Origin: Botryotinia globosa
Taxonomy: Eukaryota > Ascomycota > Leotiomycetes > Helotiales > Sclerotiniaceae
Length of the DNA stretch: 64,000 nucleotides
Direction of reading: 5' to 3'
Assembly: GCA_014898425.1 (NCBI GenBank)
Contig: RCSZ01000017.1
Coordinates: 496,001-560,000 of the forward strand
Below are positions 1 to 10,417 of the stretch, in pieces (position 1 is the stretch's first letter; each line of letters opens with the position of its first letter). A program made the translations under genes and the position numbers. The notes under the pieces are model-generated. The model had not been told where the DNA came from, searched no databases, and saw only the letters and a list, made by a program, of their open reading frames with translations.

Positions 1-1314
1 TGAGAAACTTCATGCGGAGACAGCAAGCGTTGAAGATGAAATCAAAGCTCTCCAGGACAGAATTATGCAAGTTGGTGGTGAGAAGCTTCGTGCTCAGCGT
101 GCTATGGTGGATTCTTTGAAAGAAGAGATTGATACCCTCAGCCAGGCCATGTCAACAGCAGAAGTGACTAAAACCAAGGCTGAAAAACAAATCCTTAAAC
201 ACGAGAAAGATCATGCTAAGGCTACTAAGGAAATACAGGCTTCTATTGCGGATCTAGAAGCACTAGAGCAGGAGATTCAGAATCAAGGAACAAGCTCTGA
301 AGGATCACAAGCTCGAGTTGATGAAGCCCAAGAGACTCTGAGAGAGAAGAAAAAAGAGCTTAGTGCTCTCAAAGCTGACCTTGATGAGAAAACTGCCGAA
401 CTCAATGAGACCCGTGCAGTTGAGATTGAAATGCGCAATAAGCTTGAAGAAAATCATAAAGTATTGACTGAGAACCAAAAGCGACTAAGATATTGGCAAG
501 AAAAGTTGGGTAAGCTTACTCTGCAGAGTGTTAGTGACTTGGGCGAAGAAGTTGAGCAAGAAGAACTTCCTACTTTTACCAGAGACGAACTCGCCGATAT
601 GAGCAAGGAGGCATTGAAGGGAGAGATCGCAATTCTGGAAGAGAAAACTCAGAATGTCAATGTCGAGCTTGGTGTTCTTGCAGAGTATCGTCGAAGAGTC
701 GAAGAACATGCTGCAAGGAACCAAGACCTACAAAGTGCTGTAACTCAAAGAGACACAGCCAAGAAACGCTGCGATGATTTGCGACGCCTTCGTCTCGAAG
801 GCTTCATGGAAGGTTTTAGTACAATCTCCCTTAGACTTAAAGAGATGTACCAAATGATCACCATGGGAGGGAATGCCGAGCTGGAACTAGTGGATTCGCT
901 GGATCCATTCTCGGAAGGAATTTTATTCAGTGTGATGCCACCAAAGAAATCTTGGAAAAACATCTCCAATTTGAGTGGTGGTGAAAAGACATTGAGTAGT
1001 TTGGCACTGGTGTTTGCTTTGCATCACTATAAACCCACACCTTTATATGTAATGGACGAGATTGACGCTGCTCTTGATTTTAGAAATGTAAGTACATTCC
1101 TACTACCTTGTCGATTATACATTGCTAATATATCTAGGTTTCAATCGTAGCGTCTTACATCAAGGAACGAACAAAAAACGCACAATTCATCGTTATCTCG
1201 CTGCGAAACAACATGTTTGAACTCGCGAGTAGGTTGGTCGGAGTATACAAGGTCAATCATATGACGAAGAGCGTGACGATAGAAAATAAGGATTACATCA
1301 CGGGTCGAGCATGA
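1..1314 (+). CDS. smc4: Condensin subunit SMC4, C-terminal part (gene enters from the left)
   Basis: The open frame starts at base 2 and is cut by the window edge. About 420 residues are visible. First comes a long charged coiled coil (the returning arm of an SMC protein), then the C-terminal ATPase lobe with the ABC signature NLSGGEKTLSSLAL and Walker B PLYVMDEIDAALD. One intron lies at 1088-1137 (GTAAGT...CTAG, branch TGCTAATA). After it the frame resumes as NVSIVASYIKERTKNAQF and ends in ENKDYITGRA before TGA at 1312-1314. SMC4 pairs with SMC2 in condensin, which compacts mitotic chromosomes using ATP. The coiled-coil start MQVGGEKLRAQ and the head sequence fit SMC4 better than SMC2. This is recognition by eye, but the family is very well conserved. 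Confidence 0.95.
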
Positions 1315-1860
1315 TGAGATGCAATATCGTCGTGTGTTATTGTTTTTGTGCGGGCGTTGGATAACCATATGGGATGTATCGGATGTATTATGACTATTAA
1401 TGAGATCATGAAAATTATCTTCTTCTAAATGATAAGCATATAATGCAATGTGCTGGCTATCATCTGCCTATCTACCTACCTATGCTGTGGCTACCAAATC
1501 CCGAAATGTTTTGCGCCAACAATTTCGGATGAGATGGCCTGTCCCTGTGTAGGGGCAAGCCCAAAGGTCTGACCACACCGAGTTAATCTTAAGCTCAGTA
1601 CCCCATGCCTTTTCCCCGTACAGTTATACTTTTTGCTAAGATCAATCTTGGCATGATCAACATATCATGTTGACAATTGTCATATATTAACCTGGATGTG
1701 AAAAATGAGGTCCGGGGAGATAAGCCTTTAAGTTCAGGGTCCTGGAGATATTATAAATAGTGCTATGTGATGTCGGTCGGAAGTATCTCATTATTCTCCA
1801 AGTTTCATTCATTCACATTCAGAAGTACTGATCTTATCTCTACTTCGTCTTTGTGTCAAT
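1315..1860. other. Intergenic, SMC4 to hydrolase relic
   Basis: Holds the SMC4 3' flank and the presumed core promoter of the next gene: TATAAATA at 1752-1759, about 100 nt before the ATG at 1861, followed by a pyrimidine-rich leader. No open frame or repeat worth calling. Confidence 0.5.
1752..1759 (+). promoter_or_regulatory. TATA box of the hydrolase relic
   Basis: TATAAATA lies about 100 nt upstream of the ATG at 1861 and is followed by a CT-rich leader typical of fungal transcription starts. Its survival suggests the broken gene downstream may still be transcribed. Prediction from sequence only. Confidence 0.45.
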
Positions 1861-2637
1861 ATGAGAGATACACCAAAGAAGCCAGAGTTCGTTTTCGTGC
1901 CTGGAGCATGGCATAGCCCAGAATCTGTAAGATCTCCTATTTTCAGACCGATTCAATGATCTGGATGTTGGAATCATAATGCTCTTCACTGGTGGACTAT
2001 CTCCCCAGATTCCAGAGCTGCCACTTGTTCAGATCCTTATGAAATCTTCTATAACGATGTTTCCAGAAATGAAGCCCAAAAATATGTGGAGATGCTGAAG
2101 GAACATAGTTACAAGACTTTTGATTCGCCAGTGACTACCGAGTCGTGGAGACACATTCCGAGTACGTTTATTGTTTGTGAAGAAGATAAGGCGATTCTTG
2201 TTGAAGCGCAGTTGGGGATGATTAGGGGCGCACAGGAGATTGCCGAGGGGAGTAAGTTTTGCTCGTTTCTTTCTTATTGCTTCCTCTTGGACCACTTTGT
2301 TACTCCGTGGTGATGAATCTTCACATCATGAAAAGAAGGGGTAGAGCTCCAGAAGGCAAAGCCAAAATCATTTCCCAGGGTCACACTCCTCCAACTATGT
2401 ATCATTCCTGTCCTAGTCTCCTCATCATTTCCTAATTTTCCCTGCGCAACCTACATACTCAAAAATCATTCTATTTTTCGATCATCCAGTTTCTCCCAGA
2501 ACTCCCAAGAAACTAACCACAACTATACGTTAGGTTTCGGCACGATCGAACGTAAAAACGCCGGCCATAGCCCGTTTATAAGCCAACCGGAATGGCTGGC
2601 TGAGAAATTAATAAAAGCCGCTGGAAATCCTATTTAA
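1861..2637 (+). pseudogene. Alpha/beta hydrolase relic lacking its middle
   Basis: The ATG at 1861 opens with the family N-terminus FVFVPGAWHSPES (oxyanion-side strand of AB-hydrolase esterases). The frame then hits TGA at 1957-1959. From 1960 the same frame reads the C-terminal half: FYNDVSRNEAQKYVEML, SWRHIPSTFIVCEEDKAI (catalytic-acid region) and, after a putative intron 2252-2533, ERKNAGHSPFISQPEWLA with the catalytic His, ending at TAA 2635-2637. Related esterases have roughly 90-100 residues between the two parts, including the GxSxG nucleophile elbow. Here only about 60 bases separate them. Splicing from GTAAGA at 1927 to CAG at 2006-2008 would break frame and still lack the nucleophile. 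I infer an internal deletion and a non-catalytic remnant. An assembly gap is the alternative. Confidence 0.75.
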
Positions 2638-3819
2638 TATAGCGTGCGTGGGAATTTAGACAGGTAACTTGGTGGTATTTTGGAAATATAGTCACAAGAG
2701 GTGAAGAAGGCTAGTGGCGAAAAGAGCTCGGCGGTTCAATGTAGACTCAAATTTCAGAAAGGTATTTTGGAATTCGGGGTTTGTGAAATGGACTTGAGAT
2801 TTGGTGTTTTCATTAGACGATATGTTATGAACATGTGAGATGTTGATTGCAAGTTTTCCTACAGTGCACTGTATGTATACCAGTATACCAGTTTGATAAT
2901 ATAAGATAAGTACCTAGACAGTGATCGTCCTCTATGCAAGCGAGATCAATAGCCGAAACGAGTACCTTTGAATAGTCTTTACAGCTCAATATATCATTTA
3001 AGGCTTAGATGTGAACGAGATCTATAGTAGATAGAGGCTAAACTATCGCTGTATCTTTCCAGAATTACGTGACTTGTTTTGTGGTTGACTCGTGACTTCA
3101 ATTAATCAATGAGATTTAAATATCCACCCCTGGCCGCGGAGACGAAGGGTGTTAAAGGTTGTTATACATATGGGGAAATCCAAGATCACACGGTGCCATA
3201 CTGTTGACTGTACCAGCAGTATTCTTCATTTGTTGAGAAATATAACAACAAAAAAGTATTAAGCCCGGTCATTCATAGGTAAGATCTTACATTAGATGCT
3301 GATTTCCCGTCCATGATTTAACAGATGTTAACCGAGGGGGCACTCTTTTCCCCCCTAAAGGTTGACGGCTCGCTCTAAAGGAAGTCATACCTACTCACCT
3401 ACTTATTAGACTTAAATCATGATGTCTGTAATTGTCTTGAGTTCAATTCAACTTGTGTATTTTAGTATGGTTATCATACAATCATCCATTACGTAGGTAC
3501 TTATTTGTCTTACCTATCATGGCAGAGTTTCGGTGAAGCGTTTGTTGCTGAGGCAACGCGATGTTTGCATTTTTGCGGGTAGAGCTTCAACATCAACCAA
3601 AACTTTGACATGGTTTTAAGGTTTCGAAATACATCAACCCAACCAACACTCACTTGAATTGGTATAGAACACTCCTTGAGGGAGCGGGCAAAGGTCTTAA
3701 TTCTGTTAATACAGTTCTTTGCTTGTGTGGTACTATCTTGCATAATCGTTAATTCCATTCTTTCTTCTTTTCTGTTTGTTGATATCTATTCTTTACTTGT
3801 ATATCCTTCGATTGTGATC
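2638..3819. other. Intergenic, hydrolase relic to kinesin
   Basis: About 1.2 kb of AT-rich DNA. Only short chance frames are present. The last 150 bases before the kinesin ATG are pyrimidine-rich and probably its leader. Confidence 0.4.
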
Positions 3820-6132
3820 ATGTCTGTACGAGGTTAGTATTTTCTGCAGAAATCAATCGAGTCTCATTCCAAGCTGACCCTCCGAACAAGTTGTTGCTAG
3901 GATACGTCCCCTCCTACCAAAGGAATTGGATAAGGATACCATCGTGCGCGCCGAAAGTAGTCAAGACAGCAAAACGCCCAATGTCGTCCGGATACCGAAT
4001 CCAAAAAATGAGTCGGAGGAATTTAGTTTCACATTCAATGGGGTCTACGATATGGGATCAACCCAAGAGGAACTTTTCACAAACGAGGTTGCGCCCACAC
4101 TGAAATCATTGTTCCAAGGACTCGATGTTACACTCTTTGCATATGGAGTTACTGGAACGGGCAAAACACATACAATGCGTGGTGGAACAAAGTTGGCAGA
4201 CCGTGGGATCATTCCTCGATTATTGAGCGGAATCTATCGACGTGGACGTAAGGTTGCGAAGGATTCTGGAGAGAATACCTCTGTTACTGTTACATTGTCC
4301 TACTACGAAATATACAACGACAAAGTCTTCGATCTATTTGAGTCTCCTGACAAGCGATCTCTTGCTGGCTTGCCACTTCGCGAGAAGGATGGGAAGACAA
4401 TAGTCGTTGGGCTCTCGGAGAGGTCTTGCAATGATCTCAAGGATTTCGAAAAGTTATACATAGAAGCCAACAACAACCGGAGCACAGCAGGGACTAAACT
4501 CAATGCGCAAAGTAGTCGAAGTCATGCCATCTTGATGGTCAAGGTCACACAGACTACTGGCGATGCAACCTTGATCAGTACTGCATCAGCAATCGATCTA
4601 GCAGGATCGGAGGACAATCGGAGAACAGATAATGGCAAGGAGAGAATGATTGAATCTGCAAGCATCAACAAAAGTTTGTTCGTTCTCAGTCAGTGTATTG
4701 ATGCTATCGGTAGAGGCGACAAGAGAATTCCATACCGAGAATCTAAAATGACACGAATTCTCAGTCTGGGTCAAAATAATGGTATCACTATAATGGTTTT
4801 GAACCTTGCACCACTGCGATCTTACCATTTGGATACTTTGTCTTCCTTGAACGTAAGTTCAAGAGCAAAGAGAATAGAGGTCAGGGAAATTGAGAATGAA
4901 GTTGTATTCACGCAGCCACCCAGGAAAACAGCCGGAGCTAGTATGCAACGACAGCCGTTGAGACCCATCACGAATTCGCATAACACTGTAGCCAACCCAG
5001 CACAAAAGGCTGACAAACCTGCAAAAGCTTTCTCTGTATATACAGATAAGAGCAAAGCAACTACAGCCCGGCCGTCGAGCAGCGCTCCAGCACTGCGAAT
5101 ATCGAACTCAAATAAAAAGCGGCCATCAGATGGAGTCATCGGCTCACGGGTTACCAAACTCGCCAGACCTGTGCCATCAGGTTTCAAATCATCCACAGTT
5201 GATATCTCAGCCGCGAAGATTGAGGAAATGGTTGAGCGCAAAGTCTCAGAAATCCTAGCAAACCGCGCCTTAGAACAGACATCGAAAACCGCACCCACTG
5301 AAATTAGTGAAGCAGTTCAGAAAAGACTCGAGGCTCTGGAAAGGAAGATTGATGAGAATTCGGCGGAAGATGCGAGATCTGAAGGTCTGAGGTTTCTGCT
5401 TATGGCGAGACAACATAAAGAGCGTGGTGAAGAAACCAGCGCTCTCAAGATGTATGAGTAGGTTTGCCCAACTAATATATTTCTACCAAGTCACATTGAC
5501 TAATTTTTATCAGGATGGCACTTCCTTTCTTCCCAGGCCAAGAGAAACTGCTCAAGAAGATTGATCATCTCAAAAGCAAAATTCAAGCAAAGAATACTGG
5601 TACAACCAAGCATTCAGTGCCGGTAGATTCAGAAATGCGAAAGCCTACTGCTCCATTTATACAGCTGCGAAGACCCGCCAGTTCATTCCAGCAAGAGAAT
5701 GAGGAAGTACGGCCCGTACCAAGAAAGAGTTCAGAACCTGAAGCCGAGTACGATACATCTTTTATAAATCAGGAGGAGAATTACGAGGATGATGATAGCT
5801 TTTCACACAGAGCCGTCAAGTCAAAAAAGACAAAGTCCAAAACGGCAACCAAATTGCGTGTCTTCAACGACGAAGCTTCTCTTAGCCTGCTGGATCCTCC
5901 CACACCTCGAACAAGACATCTATTGGATATTGTCAACTCTAGAGATGTAGGAATGATCAGGGGTCTTTGCGGAGTAGGTCCCAAGAAGGCCAGAGATGTG
6001 GTTGAGTTTCTAGAGCTACAGAATGAGGATGATGGCGGTCAGATCAAAACTCTACAGCAGCTCAGAGCTGTCCCTGGACTAGGAAGCAAAACCGTAGAAC
6101 GGGCGTATGAGGGGATTGCGTTGCTGGTTTGA
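3820..6132 (+). CDS. Kinesin-10-like motor with C-terminal helix-hairpin-helix (chromokinesin)
   Basis: Three exons: 3820-3832, 3891-5457 and 5514-6132 (732 aa). The first intron is fixed by the join MSVR + VVARIRPLLPKELD, the canonical kinesin start, with a CTGAC branch site. The motor domain (about 1-340) shows P-loop VTGTGKTHT near residue 90-98, switch I NNRSTAGTKLNAQSSRSHAI and switch II IDLAGSEDNRRT. A basic/Ser-Pro linker and a short coiled coil follow (KIEEMVERKVSEILANRALE). The last ~65 residues carry two helix-hairpin-helix units (LCGVGPKKARDVVEFL and LRAVPGLGSKTVERAY). A motor plus terminal HhH is the arrangement of kinesin-10/Kid (KIF22), which carries chromosome arms on spindle microtubules by binding DNA. 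Family assignment is inferred from domain order. The motor itself is certain. Confidence 0.9.
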
Positions 6133-9100
6133 ACTATTTGAGTCAATTTGCATTTTAAGATTGGGATTGTCCTTGCATAAACGGCCCTTTTGGAGCAGTG
6201 TTGGTGGGAGTGGGAGTTTTTATGGATAGGTCATGAGAATTAGCGGGCATTTTTGGAATAGAGTACTGTTTATTGGATATTTTATGATAAGGATTATTAA
6301 GCATGGCTTTATTCTCTGCGGTCTGTCCTCGCCAATCGATCATATAAACCATATAACTGTCAAGTGCCATGTTAACTGCTGAACATTTCGTGGATACTCT
6401 CCGCAGAGATTTGATATAAGACTGTTCATCAAAGTAACGCCGAAGTTGACTCCTCTCAATCCAGTGATCATGATTAGGATAAAACAGAAATAGTGATAAG
6501 TAATTCCCATTCCCGTGATATTCAGGAAAGAATAAGGAACAGGGAACCTATTCCTCATCAATTGCTCACGTGATTACCTCCACAGACCTACTGTTGTCTA
6601 TACGCCACTGAGTGCCGACAAGGGCGCATAGGTACCTACATAGAAAGGATCTGCCTGCACAAGTAGTGTATCTCACAACCGAGAATTTAAGCCACACTTC
6701 CATACGGAGAAGTGTAGATCTAAAAAAAAATTAAAATTGTATCATGGCGCCGGCATATATAGCCGAAGAAGACAAGCGTCTTCGAAGTTTGCATGGAACA
6801 GCCATATGTGGCTCGTCACAAACTAGCTGATAGTACCTAGCTGGAGGTAGGTAACTAGTGGACCCGAACTGTGGCTAGAGAATTGTGCTTGGGATATACT
6901 CCGTGGAGAGGAAAGAGTTCGGTAATGATCAACATGGTTGATGTAGATTGATCTCGGATAAGTACAATAGGGGTCATGATCTGCATACTGGATTTTTGAT
7001 CTCGAATTTTATTGCGCAACAAATCGGCGGCAAATCTCCCATTTTATTGTTTTCTAATATTCTTTCATCAGATACCTATATCTCAAATATCCAAGGGAAA
7101 CTCTAAATTTGAGCCACAGTTCGCTTTTACAAGACCCGAGCAAACGAACATCCCCGCCTTGTGCATGTTCTATCACATCGCACGGCGATCTCACATGTCA
7201 AATGCAAAAGTCTGAAACTGTGTAAACATGGCAATGATGAGGGGTACCAAGATCGTGGCACCAGCTCAGCTGAGGCTTATCGGCTCAATATCCGTAGGAG
7301 GCGAGAAAAAACGGTATTGCACATTCTTCACTGATTGTCGGAGCCGATGAAAAAGTGCCACATCTAGCTGGAGACCGATGATTATCGTCATCCGGATTTT
7401 ATCCATGAAAGCAAGACTTGTGCCACCTCCACAGCCACAATTTACACGTGGACACAGTGCTGTTTTGAGGAAGGATGGGTGGCAAATCTGGAGAATTTTT
7501 TCCATGGCGGCCTAATCAGGCTGCGACAGGTTCTCTCGGGTACATGCAAGCTAACGATACATGGGATCAAACCGCTCTGCAGGATACATATAGATTTACA
7601 CATACATACTAGGTAGCGTATATGCTGCTATATTCCAAGGTTGTGGTTGAACTGCATATGAGGCTGTCTTGTTATCCAATCACATATCTGAGGCTTGCGT
7701 GGTATGGCTTCTCTTTTCCTGAACCTTAAATTATATACACACAAATCGAACAATGTCTACTGAGTAGGTATGTGATTATCGACTTGCTCAAAGTAGACTT
7801 ACACGAGTTGATCGACCGCATGCGAGCTATCCGGATTCCTTAGCTCACAGTATCAACACAAATAACAAATTGAAATTCCGTGAAGCCGATGTCACTTCTG
7901 GTAGATCAATCATCGCCGGCGCTCATTAAAGCTCACATGGTCTTGGCGGTTGGAATTCGACATAGGTGTCCTTCCTTCTGTTACCTGTAGCCGCAATGCA
8001 CAATTAGCATACACTCAATCGATAGTTCACGATTGGCATTGCGCGACTGTAGCTGTGTGTTGGGCTGGTTTGCTTTGATCATGCAAGCCATAGGTTAGTA
8101 TGGCAGGATTAGCACCTGCTAAATTTACCGCTTGATCACTTGATTAGTATTATTAGTGCTAATTCATATCATGTTGACAAGATTCACATTCAAAATCTCT
8201 CAACCGCGCTTGTAAAGTTGAAATGTTTTAGCTGGGTGTGATCAAGTGAGAGGAAAACTAGCCTGTCCCATACCAAGTATGTACTTACATCTCGGTTTAG
8301 ATTTAGATATCCCTCAAGTCATCTTTTTGTGCTTTGACGCGGGATTAGATGTTGAGTGCAAATGCTTGTTTCGGATCTACAAGCTCAGAAGCTCGAAAGC
8401 TTAAAAGCTTAAAAGCACAATATCTACTTAATGAGAAGAGTAGTGAGCTATCAAACAGTAGCTCGGTTGTTCCTGAGATGATTATAAGCTGTATAAAACG
8501 TGATGCATGTATCATCGATCCTATTCCCAGTAGAGAGGAATCTCAGTTCCTATGATCATCTCCCAATACCTCTAGATAGTATACCCCAAGAAAGGGCGAT
8601 TATCATAAGTTCCTATCATGCTTCATTCATTATCACCTTACAATGATGAAGCTCACATTTCCAAGGGCGAGTAATCTCGCTTGAGTAAGCAGCTCCCTCT
8701 CGAAAGTTATAGATACAAGGTACCAGCCGACAATTAGCCAGTATACGAAGCAGACATCAAGCTAACATTACCTCTATGGACTATAAACCTCGAATCCAAA
8801 TGCATTCAAATCCCATCTGAGTATCAAGCAGTGCCATCTACAAACCATGACACGTGCATCTACCCAAAGTAGAGAAAGGACACCTTACCTATCAACCATA
8901 GTTAGCTTTCGATCCAAGCTTTTCAAAAAATAGATACCAACTCTCATATACTTAGCTAATAGCTAGACCTCCAACCATCCCTCACATCATCATCACCACC
9001 ACCACCCCATCTACCACTCCATCCCACCCATTCCAAGCTAACAGCTCTTATAATCTCCGCCCATCTTCACGCCCAGTCTAGTCCTTCACTCCCTCTCCCT

Positions 9101-10417
9101 CCTTTAATAACCTCAGAATCCAGAATCCAGAATCTCACATTCGCTTCTACAAAGAATATAAATAGAATAAATACATAATCCCATCCCATCCTTATCTCAC
9201 CATCTCATCTCATTTCATCCATCCATCCCGTCTTCCTCAAACCATTTACACAAACCTTTTCTAAAACACATTTCCCATTTCCCATCTCTCACTTCTCACT
9301 TCTCATTCTCCAGCCAAACATCAACATACTCAACATACTCAACATACTCAACATACTCAACATACTCAACATACTCAACATACTCAACATACTCAACATA
9401 CTCAACATACTCAACATACTCAACATACTCAACATACTCAACTTACCCAACACCTACCCACTCGCAAAGCAAAGTGCTACCCAATACTACCAACCTAAGT
9501 ACCTACCTGGGCAGGGCTTAGTACTATCTGTGGCTAAGTACAGTGTGGCTAGTAACCAAATCCAAACTTGCCACTACCGGAAGATAGACACATACACATA
9601 CATTCACTAGAACCTCCACTAGTGTATTACTTTAATCATCTATGCATGCCTACCCTGCCTTATTTTCTACCTAGGTAGCCATAGCATTCGTAGTTTATTA
9701 GTGCCAACGTTTCTTGGCGTCGTCATAACTCGGATTATTATCGGGGAAAAAATTCAATATTCACTGTCACGACTCACCATATAGCAGATCACTACCTATT
9801 GGGAACACAAGAAAGTAAAGGGAAAAATCGAATTTTCATTTTTATGCTGTGAAACTATGGCGACTGTATACTCAAAGTTTGCTGATAGTCCTAAACAAAA
9901 GTGCGCCCATGCCACCGTTGCCATCGAGGCCCATCTGTGTACCAATTCGGAATATTACCCCAGACCCTGTGAAAAAGAAATGGTTCGTTCGCATCGTGAA
10001 ATTCCATGTACAAATATAACTGCGTCAAATATTGTGTTCGTATGGCTTTTGAGGCCGTGAAAAGAATGATGAAACGCTTGAAAGATCCTCCCGATAGAGA
10101 CAAATGTGACAAAATACGAAAGCTCTCCCCCGCTCTACCCCTTCCCAATCCGTTTGAGATCAGATCTCGAATCTGTCTCTCAACATCTTCCATTGATGTA
10201 TATGCTTCCTTCCCAAATACGGTCGTCTTGGAGGTGATTTGGAGCAAAACATTTCATGTAGCAATGTGGTATCTCAGAAAACGACAATGACGCCCTTCAA
10301 GCCCAGTCCCGACCCAATTCTAGATCCTTAGATCCATAACAATTACACGACCATTTCCTCCTGGTCTATGGGTATAATAAAACAAGTGATAAAGGAAATG
10401 TTAATTAAGTAGGTTGA
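6133..10417. other. 4.3 kb gap between convergent genes (kinesin and csp-2)
   Basis: No protein I can recognise on either strand. From about 8980 to 9320 the + strand is strongly pyrimidine-rich (CATC/CCATC runs), as seen in fungal leaders, and it runs into a 13-copy 9-bp repeat (9322-9438). One full ACCTAGGT palindrome sits at 9669-9676. Small frames at 9857-10060 (+), 9891-10247 (-) and 10006-10290 (+) overlap one another and have no family features. A noncoding transcript starting in the CT-rich tract is possible but unsupported. Confidence 0.4.
9322..9438. repeat. Perfect 9-bp tandem repeat, 13 copies
   Basis: Thirteen uninterrupted copies of CAACATACT (117 bp) directly follow a CT-rich tract. 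The unit length is a multiple of three, so if it were translated it would give a repeating tripeptide, but no convincing coding frame surrounds it. Perfect copy identity suggests recent expansion. Confidence 0.95.

Noticed and set aside
4822..5298. 158-codon - strand frame inside the kinesin gene
   Set aside because: Opposite strand of a well-supported coding exon with no motif.
9891..10247. 118-codon - strand frame beyond the csp-2 stop
   Set aside because: Overlaps + strand frames of similar length, no motif, and lies in the probable csp-2 3' flank.
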